Shown here one piece after another: positions 1-4,970 of a stretch of 5,692 nucleotides of DNA (the first letter of the stretch is position 1; the number at the start of each line of letters is the position of its first letter). The stretch spans positions 1 to 5,692 of the forward strand of contig WQTL01000334.1 in assembly GCA_009786275.1 (NCBI GenBank). The letters are read 5' to 3'. Under the pieces are notes generated by a model. The model did no database searches and was not told the origin of the DNA. It saw only the letters and a list, made by a program, of their open reading frames with translations. The position numbers and the translations under genes are program-made. The DNA is from Bacillota bacterium (lineage in GTDB: Bacteria > Bacillota > Clostridia > Oscillospirales > Acutalibacteraceae).

Positions 1-32
1 AAAAACGAAGGGGTCGCTGCCCACAGCGACCC
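1..32 (-). terminator. Rho-independent terminator of the phosphoglycerate mutase gene
   Basis: A perfect 9-bp stem (GGGTCGCTG at 11-19, CAGCGACCC at 24-32) closes a 4-base loop. Read leftward it is followed by CTTCGTTTTT (positions 10 to 1), a short U-rich tail at the window edge. It lies about 50 bases beyond the stop codon of the leftward gene ending at position 80, which fits a terminator. The tail begins a few bases after the stem, so efficiency is uncertain. The hairpin is also one half of a paired repeat. Confidence 0.65.
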
Positions 33-75
33 GGTATAAAATATATTGCGGGCGGTTGTGGGCAACCGCCCCTAC
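11..75. repeat. Paired palindromic repeat, copy 1 (two hairpins in inverted orientation)
   Basis: Two perfect 9-bp hairpins lie 17 bp apart: 11-32, and 50-71 (GGGCGGTTG, loop TGGG, CAACCGCCC). Reading the second on the minus strand, both have the form GGG-six bases-CCCA-six bases-CCC. The loops are identical and the stem cores differ (TCGCTG versus CGGTTG) while pairing is kept. The 17 bp between them are AT-rich. The right end continues into CTACAG, i.e. CTGTAGGGG on the minus strand. The same layout recurs at 2326-2404. This suggests a small non-coding dispersed element; whether it is mobile or acts in RNA cannot be told from one window. Confidence 0.6.
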
Positions 76-79
76 AGCC

Positions 80-1273
80 CTACCGCTCCAAAAATCGTTC
101 CATCAAATCCGCCCCGGACTCACAGTACAATCCTGTACCCTTTGCCGTTTCCTCGCACACGCACGCCACGCCGCGCCCGCTGCCCCGCCACGACTTGCGA
201 TAGAGCATATAGGGCACGGGGTCGCTCGTATGCGTCCGGACGGCCAGGGGGGTGGGGTGGTCGGGGAGGAAAGCCAAGGCATAGTCGTCTTGGGCTTCGA
301 GGTATTCCAGCACGATGGGCAGCACACGTTGGTCGATGAGCTCGATCCCGAGGATTTTCTCGCCGGCATCGCCCCGGTGGCCTGCCTCGTCGGTGGCCTC
401 GAAGTGCAGGTAGACGAAATCCTGCCCGGCTTCGAACTCCTCAATGGCCTGCCGCGCCTTGCCCTCGTAGTTCGTATCCAGCCAGCCCGTGGCCCCGGGG
501 ACCTCGGGCGTGCGCATCCCTGCCAGAATCCCGATGCCCTTGAGCAAATCCACCGCCGAGACGATACTGCCCCGCAGGCCGGTCTTCTCCTCGAAGGAGG
601 GCAAAGCCGGGCGCGTGCCCTCGCCCCAGAGCCAAATGCAGTTGGCCTTCGCGCCGGGGGTGTTCAGGAGGGCGTAGCTCCTCCGCATCATGGCCAGCAG
701 CGGGGCGGCGGCCTCGCCTTTGGGCAGGTAATCGCCGACGCGGCGGCCTATGATGTCGTGGGGCGGGGTGAGCTCGCCCAGGGCGGGCAGCTTGTCCTTC
801 GCGCCGTGCCAGAGCAGGCAATGGCGGTACTGCACGCCCGTGTAATATGTAAATTCGCCGTCCCCGAAGGCGGCCTGCACGGCGGCGACGACCTCCCGGG
901 CCTCGTCAGTGGCAATCTCCCCGCCGGCGTAGTCCAGCAGGATTTTGTCTTCGAAGGGCTCGTCCCGCGAGAGCGTAACCAGGTTGCAGCGCAGGGTGAG
1001 GTCGCGCTCCCCCATGGGCACGCCGATGCTGGCGGCCTCCAGGGGCGAGCGGCCCGTGTAGCACCGCGCCGGGTCGTACCCCAGCACGCTGAGGTTCGCC
1101 ACGTCGCTTCCCGGCTTCTGGCCGGGCGCGACGGTGCGCACCATGCCGACTTCGCTGTCCCTTCCCAGCTGATCGAAGACGGGCTTTTGCGCGCACTGCA
1201 TGGGGGTTTTGCCGCCTAAGGCGGGCACGGGGGTGTCGGCCATGCCGTCGTAGAGGAGGACGAGGTATTTCAT
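80..1273 (-). CDS. apgM: Cofactor-independent phosphoglycerate mutase, archaeal (ApgM) type
   Basis: The 397-residue protein belongs to the alkaline-phosphatase superfamily and would interconvert 3- and 2-phosphoglycerate in cytoplasmic glycolysis/gluconeogenesis using two divalent metals. Visible motifs are Asp9 in LLYDGMAD, the nucleophile Ser56 in PGSDVANLSVLGYDP, the GRSPLEAAS segment (74-82), Asp295/His299 in ATDEAGHRGD, Asp338-His339 in LPDHPTP, and His348. Length is close to the family's usual 400 or so, and all expected metal-site motifs are present. I place the start at ATG 1273: AAAGG (1282-1286) sits 8 bases upstream and the protein then begins MKYLVLLYDG. An in-frame TTG at 1291 would add six residues and destroy that spacing. 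It has its own promoter and a probable terminator, so it is likely monocistronic. Some bacterial members of this family have been proposed to act as homoserine kinase next to threonine genes; no such neighbours are visible here. Confidence 0.9.
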   Translation of the reverse strand: MKYLVLLYDGMADTPVPALGGKTPMQCAQKPVFDQLGRDSEVGMVRTVAPGQKPGSDVANLSVLGYDPARCYTGRSPLEAASIGVPMGERDLTLRCNLVTLSRDEPFEDKILLDYAGGEIATDEAREVVAAVQAAFGDGEFTYYTGVQYRHCLLWHGAKDKLPALGELTPPHDIIGRRVGDYLPKGEAAAPLLAMMRRSYALLNTPGAKANCIWLWGEGTRPALPSFEEKTGLRGSIVSAVDLLKGIGILAGMRTPEVPGATGWLDTNYEGKARQAIEEFEAGQDFVYLHFEATDEAGHRGDAGEKILGIELIDQRVLPIVLEYLEAQDDYALAFLPDHPTPLAVRTHTSDPVPYMLYRKSWRGSGRGVACVCEETAKGTGLYCESGADLMERFLER

Positions 1274-1289
1274 ATGGGGGGCCTTTCTC

Positions 1290-1320
1290 AATGCTTAATG
1301 CTGAATGCTGAATGCTGAAT
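1290..1320. repeat. Tandem 7-bp repeat AATGCTG in the apgM leader
   Basis: Four head-to-tail copies of a heptamer occupy 1290-1317 (AATGCTT once, then AATGCTG three times), followed by a partial AAT. They lie between the inferred transcription start (near 1324, leftward) and the ribosome binding site (1282-1286), so they form most of the roughly 50-base untranslated leader. Copy number could vary by slippage. No strong hairpin is evident. Confidence 0.8.
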
Positions 1321-1330
1321 TGTGTTTTTT

Positions 1331-1359
1331 ATTATATAACATATTTTTTGAAAAAGCAA
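1331..1359 (-). promoter_or_regulatory. Sigma-A type promoter of apgM
   Basis: On the minus strand TTGCTT (1359-1354) is followed after exactly 17 bases by a perfect TATAAT (1336-1331), in an AT-rich stretch. The predicted start near 1324 is about 50 bases ahead of the apgM start codon. It sits in the 154-bp divergent gap shared with the M23 peptidase gene; I found no equally clear rightward promoter for that gene. Confidence 0.7.
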
Positions 1360-1427
1360 TGCAAAATCATAAGCTTCGGCGCGGGCGCATAAAAATGCAG
1401 GGGAAAAGCTAAGAAAGGACCATCATC

Positions 1428-2315
1428 ATGGACAGCTACGAGGCCTCGGAATCGCGGTTCGCGGACGTGCGCGCCGCCAGGGAGCGGAGAAAGGCGCGGC
1501 GCGAAGACTACGACGCCCCGCCCTACGACAACTTCGGCATGGAGGACACCGCGCCCAAAAAGGGCTCGCTGGTGCGCGTGGTGGTGACCCAGGCCGTGGT
1601 GTGCGCCGTGCTGTTGGGCGGTCTGTTCGCCGCGCAGAAGGCTTTGCCGAATACCTACAGGCAGCTGCGGGCGGCTTATACGCAAATCATGAAAACCGAT
1701 ATGTCCGTCAAGGAGGTGTGGGCGGCGGCCAAAGCGGTGTTCGCCTCGCTGAAGGAGGACATCTACGTCATGGCGCCCTACCGGGAGGCCACCACCATGC
1801 CCGCCGCCGACGCCAAGGGCGGCATCGACATCGCCCTGGAATACGCCGCGCGGCGCTGCGCCGTCGCCCCGCTGCGCACCACCGCGCGGCCCTTCCGCCC
1901 CGTGGAGGAGGGAACCTTGAGCTCCCCCTTCGGCTATCGGATACACCCCATCACCGGCGAGGAGGGCGTGCACACCGGCATGGACATCGCTGCGCAGGAG
2001 GGCGCGCCCGTCGCCGCCGCGTTCCACGGCACGGTGACCGAGACAGGCGAAGGTGGGGGCTACGGCAAATATGTGGTCATGGAGCACGCGGGGGGCCTGC
2101 GCACGCTCTACGCCCACTGCTCGGAGGTCGCTGCGGCGGAGGGTATGGTGCTGCGCCCCGGGGAGGTCATCGCCTACGTGGGCTCCACGGGGAGCTCCAC
2201 CGGGCCGCACCTGCACTTCGAGGTGCGGCTGAACGGCCTGCGCTGCGATCCCGCGCCGCTGTTCGGGGCGGAGGGGTATGGGGTGAGGGAGGAGGAGGGC
2301 GCAAGTAACCGATGA
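1428..2315 (+). CDS. Membrane-anchored M23 family metallopeptidase (SpoIVFA/SpoIIQ-like layout)
   Basis: The 295-residue protein has a charged cytoplasmic N-terminus (1-47), one transmembrane segment (about 48-69), a linker, and a C-terminal LytM/M23 domain (about 160-280). The zinc motifs are intact: HxxxD at His182-Asp186 (VHTGMDIAA), His230 in LYAHCSE and HLH at 261-263 (GPHLHFEV). Family knowledge says such enzymes cut peptide cross-bridges of peptidoglycan outside the membrane. AAAGGA (1414-1419) lies 8 bases before the ATG. An M50 protease gene of the SpoIVFB kind lies downstream on the same strand, so this could be the SpoIVFA partner that controls it. However, B. subtilis SpoIVFA has a degenerate M23 domain whereas this one keeps its zinc ligands; a SpoIIQ-like or general wall hydrolase role is possible. 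The gene end is purine-rich (GGAGGAGGAGGGC near 2288-2300) and its TGA overlaps an orphan ATG. Confidence 0.88.
   Translation: MDSYEASESRFADVRAARERRKARREDYDAPPYDNFGMEDTAPKKGSLVRVVVTQAVVCAVLLGGLFAAQKALPNTYRQLRAAYTQIMKTDMSVKEVWAAAKAVFASLKEDIYVMAPYREATTMPAADAKGGIDIALEYAARRCAVAPLRTTARPFRPVEEGTLSSPFGYRIHPITGEEGVHTGMDIAAQEGAPVAAAFHGTVTETGEGGGYGKYVVMEHAGGLRTLYAHCSEVAAAEGMVLRPGEVIAYVGSTGSSTGPHLHFEVRLNGLRCDPAPLFGAEGYGVREEEGASNR
2288..2315 (+). other. Orphan translation-coupling signal (SD-like run plus ATGA stop/start overlap)
   Basis: The last codons of the M23 gene contain GGAGGAGGAGGGC, and its stop TGA (2313-2315) overlaps an ATG (2312-2314) as ATGA, the usual arrangement for a translationally coupled next gene. 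That ATG opens only a 37-codon frame (ending 2425) that runs straight into the palindromic repeat and looks like no protein. The gap from the purine run to the ATG (about 12 bases) is longer than ideal. I read it as a possible leftover start of a displaced downstream gene. Confidence 0.4.
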
Positions 2316-2325
2316 TTCACGCAAA

Positions 2326-2404
2326 TGTAGGGGGCGGCGTCCTCGACGCCCCAAGCAAAGCTTTATTTTTAAGGCCCAGGGGCGTCCGGAGGCCGTCCCC
2401 TGCA
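2326..2404. repeat. Paired palindromic repeat, copy 2
   Basis: Left half 2326-2352 begins TGTAGGGGGCGGCGTCC and ends GACGCCCC. Right half 2379-2404, read on the minus strand, begins TGCAGGGGACGGCC and ends GGACGCCCC. The halves are therefore near-identical inverted copies, each internally hairpin-forming (for example GGCGTC/GACGCC around a CTC loop). They are separated by 26 bp of AT-rich sequence containing AAGCTTT. Outer ends TGTAGGGG and TGCAGGGG match the CTGTAGGGG end of copy 1. It begins 11 bp after the M23 stop codon. Confidence 0.65.
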
Positions 2405-2447
2405 AAGTGCGCTGGCCTTAGTTAACGGTTATGAAATCTTGCATCGC

Positions 2448-2524
2448 ATAAGCCAATACAAAAGGCCCTCCCCGAAGAAGAGGGCAGCCCCTCTCCGTAG
2501 AGAGGGGCGTGCGATTGGCCTTAT
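2448..2524. repeat. Inverted-repeat arms bracketing the hairpin cluster
   Basis: ATAAGCCAAT (2448-2457) and ATTGGCCTTAT (2514-2524) are inverted copies with one extra base in the right arm. They enclose two consecutive hairpins at 2465-2485 and 2487-2508. The whole 77-bp unit could fold as a three-way structure, or be a small non-autonomous repeat whose internal hairpins serve as a terminator. Confidence 0.45.
2461..2508 (-). terminator. Double-hairpin terminator of the InlB-repeat gene
   Basis: Read leftward from the stop codon at 2542, the RNA first meets a perfect 9-bp hairpin (GCCCCTCTC/GAGAGGGGC, arms 2487-2495 and 2500-2508, 4-base loop). One base later comes a second hairpin (2485 to 2465, GCCCTC/GAGGGC, extendable by G-U pairs to a 3-base loop). 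This is followed by CTTTTGTATT. The second hairpin plus U-rich tail is the likely intrinsic terminator; the first reinforces it. Confidence 0.65.
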
Positions 2525-2541
2525 TTATTTGCGCATTTCGC

Positions 2542-3936
2542 TCAGAACCACATCCAGATCCATCCGAAGCCGATGATGAACAGCAGCCAGTTCAAGAACG
2601 AGGCCTCGTACTTGGTGGTGAAGATGAAGTCCTTCCCCACGAGGGTCTTCGTCATGGCATTGATCAACCCTTGCGTGGCGGTGTCAATCTGCGGCTGCGT
2701 AGCGCCGGGGTTGGCCGCTACGGTCTGCGCCGCCGCCAGGGCCGTCAGGAGCTTCTCCCAGCTTTCCGCCGTGTATTTCCACGATTCCAGCTTACCCGCC
2801 TCTTCGATCTTGGCGTAGAGGGCGGTTTTGCTCGGGAGCTTCCACACGGCGAACAGATCCACAACGTTCACGTCGTCGGCCGGGCGGAAGTTCACGTTTA
2901 CGCCGTTGCCGTAGGCCACCGTGCCTTTGTTGGCGTCGGCGGCGGATGTGGCCCAGCCCTGGAACGTGCCCAGCGAATGCGTGAGCGCGTTGGTGCGCAG
3001 CGCCACGGGCTTGCCGTAGTCGGCGGCGGTATCCGCCATGGAGCCGGTGCCGCCGTTCGCGTTGTACTTAATGGTGATGGGGCGGCCCTTCCATATGGCG
3101 TAAAGCGTCACGTCCGCGTTGGTCTTGTAGACCCCGCCCGTCAAGGGCGTGCCTGCGGCGGTGGTGGCCCAGCCCTGGAAGGTATAGTTCGGCAAAAAGT
3201 TCGGCACGGGGGCGTCCAAGGGGATGTCAAGGGCGAGGGTATCCGTGATGGTCAAATCCGAAAGCCTGTTCTTGGTCTTTGTTGCAGGCAGGGGGGTGGC
3301 GGCCGACAGCGTACAGTTCGCGGGGAGGTTCGCGTTGAATTTCACTTCATAGCTGTCCTTCTCCCATATGGCGTAGAGCGTCGTATCCGCGGCGAAGCTT
3401 ACGGATCCGCCCGCGCTGTACTTCCTTGCGCCGGTTGCGATGTCGGACCAGCCCGTAAACGCGTAGTCGTCAAGATCGGGCAAACCCGGAAGCGTTATCG
3501 ACGTGCCTTTCGCTTGGTTCATGGGGGCGGGCGCAGCCGGCGTTGGGGTGGCGCCTGCGGGGGGATTGCCGTTGAAAGTCACCAGGATATTTTTCTCCCA
3601 AACGGCGTACAGCCGCATCGTGTTATCCGTGACCGCATCAGATTTGAACAGCTCGTTCGGCTGATAGAGCTTATAGCCGGACGGCGGGTCAATGATATCG
3701 GCCCAGCCGATGAAGGAGTAGCCGGTTCGCGTGGGTCTATCCCCGGGGAGCGCCAGATCAGTGCCGATTGTCTTCGTCACGGGGTTGGGGCTGGGCAGGC
3801 TGGCCAGCACCACCGTGTTGTCCGGGTCGAGGCCTCTGTCGAAGTGTATTTCGAAGGGATTCGCCGCGAACGCGGCCACCGCGCCGAAGCCTGCCAGCAG
3901 CACGACGGCCAGCAGGATGCTTAAGGTTCTTTTCAT
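2542..3936 (-). CDS. Secreted surface protein with four InlB-type repeats and a FIVAR-like domain
   Basis: The 464-residue product starts with a signal peptide (KR, hydrophobic core 5-20, cleavage likely near AFA-AN at 24/25). Four repeats of the Listeria-Bacteroides (InlB B-repeat/Flg_new) family follow, at roughly 28-115, 116-193, 194-284 and 285-367. Each carries a GW motif (FIGWAD, FTGWSD, FQGWAT, FQGWAT) and closes with YAVWEK, YAIWEK, YAIWKG or FAVWKL. Residues 370-433 are a helical FIVAR-like segment (ALYAKIEEAGKL...LLTALAAAQ...IDTATQGLINAMT). The chain ends in a hydrophobic, Trp-rich tail (447-464, ending WIWMWF) with no LPXTG motif and no basic tail. Such proteins are usually exported and may act in adhesion or wall interaction; the ligand is unknown. 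AAGGAG (3946-3951) lies 9 bases before the ATG. It has its own promoter and terminator and lies opposite to the M23 and M50 genes on either side. Confidence 0.9.
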   Translation of the reverse strand: MKRTLSILLAVVLLAGFGAVAAFAANPFEIHFDRGLDPDNTVVLASLPSPNPVTKTIGTDLALPGDRPTRTGYSFIGWADIIDPPSGYKLYQPNELFKSDAVTDNTMRLYAVWEKNILVTFNGNPPAGATPTPAAPAPMNQAKGTSITLPGLPDLDDYAFTGWSDIATGARKYSAGGSVSFAADTTLYAIWEKDSYEVKFNANLPANCTLSAATPLPATKTKNRLSDLTITDTLALDIPLDAPVPNFLPNYTFQGWATTAAGTPLTGGVYKTNADVTLYAIWKGRPITIKYNANGGTGSMADTAADYGKPVALRTNALTHSLGTFQGWATSAADANKGTVAYGNGVNVNFRPADDVNVVDLFAVWKLPSKTALYAKIEEAGKLESWKYTAESWEKLLTALAAAQTVAANPGATQPQIDTATQGLINAMTKTLVGKDFIFTTKYEASFLNWLLFIIGFGWIWMWF

Positions 3937-3963
3937 ACACTCTTTCTCCTTGCTTCAAAGTTA

Positions 3964-3984
3964 CGGTTGGCGAAGGCCAAACCG
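3964..3984 (-). other. 5'-leader stem-loop of the InlB-repeat mRNA
   Basis: CGGTTGGC (3964-3971) and GCCAAACCG (3976-3984) pair as 8 bp with one bulged base around a GAAG loop (CTTC in the minus-strand RNA). With the -10 box at 3993-3998, transcription should start near 3986, placing this hairpin at the very 5' end of the mRNA and 12 bases ahead of the ribosome binding site. Such 5'-terminal hairpins commonly protect mRNA from decay; no known riboswitch is recognised. Confidence 0.5.
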
Positions 3985-3992
3985 CCTCTTGC

Positions 3993-4021
3993 ATTATAAC
4001 AGGAATGTCCCGGAATAGCAA
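3993..4021 (-). promoter_or_regulatory. Sigma-A type promoter of the InlB-repeat gene
   Basis: On the minus strand TTGCTA (4021-4016) is followed after exactly 17 bases by TATAAT (3998-3993). The predicted start near 3986 leaves a leader of about 50 bases, with a hairpin and a good AAGGAG site. This is one of the best promoter matches in the window and implies the gene is transcribed on its own. Confidence 0.75.
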
Positions 4022-4109
4022 GAGGAAAAATACTTTTTACAATTCCTAAACCATTTTTTCACATATTATTTAAGAAACCGGGGGGCTGCCTGTCACCATC
4101 CGCACCCGC

Positions 4110-4676
4110 GTGCCCGTGCACGTGAGCGTATATTTCGTGGGGATGGCCGCGCTGTGCCTGGCCGCGGGGCCCGCGCGGCGCATCGGGCTGGGGCTGGCCT
4201 TCGCCGCCCTGCACGAGTTGGGGCACCTGGCCGCCATGGCCGCTATGCGCCTGCGGCCGGGCCGCGTCTGCCTGACCGCCGCCGGCATGCGCATCGAGCG
4301 CCCGCCGGGGCTGCAAATCAGCTTCGCCCGGGAGATCGCCATCGCCCTGGCCGGACCCGCGGTGAGCCTGTTGCTGGCAGGGGCATTCCATGCCCTGCAC
4401 CGCGCGTTTCCCTCCCTCCTGTCCCCTGACCCCTTCCTCCTGAACCTGGGCTTCGGGCTGTTCAACCTGCTGCCCGTGCGCCAGCTGGACGGCGGGCGGG
4501 CGCTGTATTTCCTACTGTGCACGCGCGTGAGCGAACCAACCGCCGGCCGGTTGGTGACGGCGGCCTCACTGCTGTGCCTGTTTTTCGCGGCGGGCGGGGC
4601 GGCGCTGCTGTGCCTGCGCAGGGGCTTTTCGTTGTCGCTGGTGATCGCGGTGCTGTATCTGGCGGCGGGGTGTTGA
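4110..4676 (+). CDS. M50 family site-2 membrane metalloprotease (SpoIVFB-like)
   Basis: The 188-residue integral membrane protein has several hydrophobic segments (about 5-20, 26-46, 73-95, 108-122, 146-168, 172-187). Zinc motif HELGH is at 35-39 (LHELGHLAAM), LAGPAVS at 80-86, and the third-ligand motif NLLPVRQLDGGRAL (119-132; Asp127). Family members cut substrates within the membrane; SpoIVFB processes pro-sigma-K in sporulating Bacillus. It is shorter than B. subtilis SpoIVFB (288 residues) and lacks its C-terminal domain. The start is doubtful: GTG 4110 has no Shine-Dalgarno sequence. The open frame reaches back to 4074 and would add TIRTR just before VPVHV, resembling the N-terminal region of SpoIVFB (KIHVHPF). 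An M23 gene in the same direction lies 1.8 kb upstream. GC is visibly high, near 70%. The stop is 2 bases from the convergent next gene's stop. Confidence 0.82.
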   Translation: MPVHVSVYFVGMAALCLAAGPARRIGLGLAFAALHELGHLAAMAAMRLRPGRVCLTAAGMRIERPPGLQISFAREIAIALAGPAVSLLLAGAFHALHRAFPSLLSPDPFLLNLGFGLFNLLPVRQLDGGRALYFLLCTRVSEPTAGRLVTAASLLCLFFAAGGAALLCLRRGFSLSLVIAVLYLAAGC

Positions 4677-4678
4677 GA

Positions 4679-4861
4679 CTATCTTTTGAATGCTTCCAAA
4701 TCCCCGGCTTGAATTATTTCATGCTTTTTCTCATAGTCGGCAACAAACCTCGTTATGAGCTGTATAATCTGGCTGTTCGCGGAGCGCCCCACATAGGCAC
4801 AAACATACCTGAATTTTGCCAATAATTCGCTGTCAATCCTGAGCCCAAAATGCTTTTCCAT
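4679..4861 (-). CDS. Small ribbon-helix-helix (Arc-type) DNA-binding protein
   Basis: The 60-residue protein fits the ribbon-helix-helix fold: a short strand (KHFGLRID, 3-10), helix 1 (SELLAKFRYVCAYVG, 11-25), the RSANSQ turn (26-31) and helix 2 (IIQLITRFVADYEKKHEI, 32-49). Proteins of this kind dimerise and insert the paired strands into the DNA major groove, usually as autorepressors. AAGGAG (4869-4874) lies 7 bases before the ATG. It is divergent from the SLOG gene; the 109-bp gap holds a long dyad that is the obvious operator. A weak leftward promoter (TTACAT 4923-4918, TAAAAT 4899-4894, 18-bp spacer) falls inside it. GC is 79 of 183 bases (43%), far below the adjoining M50 gene, suggesting acquisition. 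There is no terminator in the 2-bp convergent gap with the M50 gene. An antitoxin role is possible, but no toxin is recognisable. Confidence 0.82.
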   Translation of the reverse strand: MEKHFGLRIDSELLAKFRYVCAYVGRSANSQIIQLITRFVADYEKKHEIIQAGDLEAFKR

Positions 4862-4876
4862 AAAAAATCTCCTTGT

Positions 4877-4955
4877 GGACTTATTATGGTTTTATTTTAA
4901 CTCCGTGTCGTGCTATAATGTAAATATGGAGTTGATATGAAGTTATTATAAGTCC
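4877..4955. promoter_or_regulatory. 79-bp nested dyad, candidate operator of the RHH repressor
   Basis: Two pairs of perfect inverted repeats share one centre (position 4916): GGACTTAT (4877-4884) with ATAAGTCC (4948-4955), and AACTCC (4899-4904) with GGAGTT (4928-4933). The spacing between the outer and inner arm is 14 bp on both sides. Across the whole dyad 25 of 39 positions pair. The centre lies inside the rightward TATAAT box (4914-4919). A repressor bound here could block both the RHH gene and the SLOG gene. Binding by the RHH protein is inference from position and symmetry. Confidence 0.6.
4911..4919 (+). promoter_or_regulatory. Extended -10 promoter of the SLOG gene
   Basis: TGCTATAAT is an extended -10 element (TGn plus perfect TATAAT at 4914-4919). 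The -35 region, 17 bases upstream, is only TTTATT (4891-4896), which extended -10 promoters tolerate. The predicted start near 4926 leaves a leader of about 45 bases. The element sits exactly at the centre of the dyad. Confidence 0.6.
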
Positions 4956-4970
4956 AAATGGGGGTTTGCA

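Noticed and set aside
56..1219. Long rightward open frame of 387 codons opposite apgM
   Set aside because: It lies almost entirely antisense to the well-supported phosphoglycerate mutase; its translation is low-complexity Gly/Ala/Arg/Val text with no motif, as expected from GC-rich antisense frames.
1274..1291. Upstream TTG start of apgM at 1291
   Set aside because: It would overlap the AAAGG ribosome binding site and add residues absent from the family; ATG 1273 is correctly spaced.
1332..2405. Leftward open frame of 357 codons opposite the M23 gene
   Set aside because: It is a shadow of the M23 gene and flanking repeats; there is no ribosome binding site and no recognisable domain.
2509..3924. 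Rightward open frame of 471 codons opposite the InlB-repeat gene
   Set aside because: The leftward frame has a signal peptide, repeats, promoter, ribosome binding site and terminator; the opposite frame has none and reads as Arg/Gly/Val-rich antisense.
4022..4072. Rightward promoter for the M50 gene in the AT-rich stretch
   Set aside because: TTTACA (4036-4041) and TATTAT (4064-4069) are 22 bp apart, too far for sigma-A; no convincing sporulation-sigma match either.
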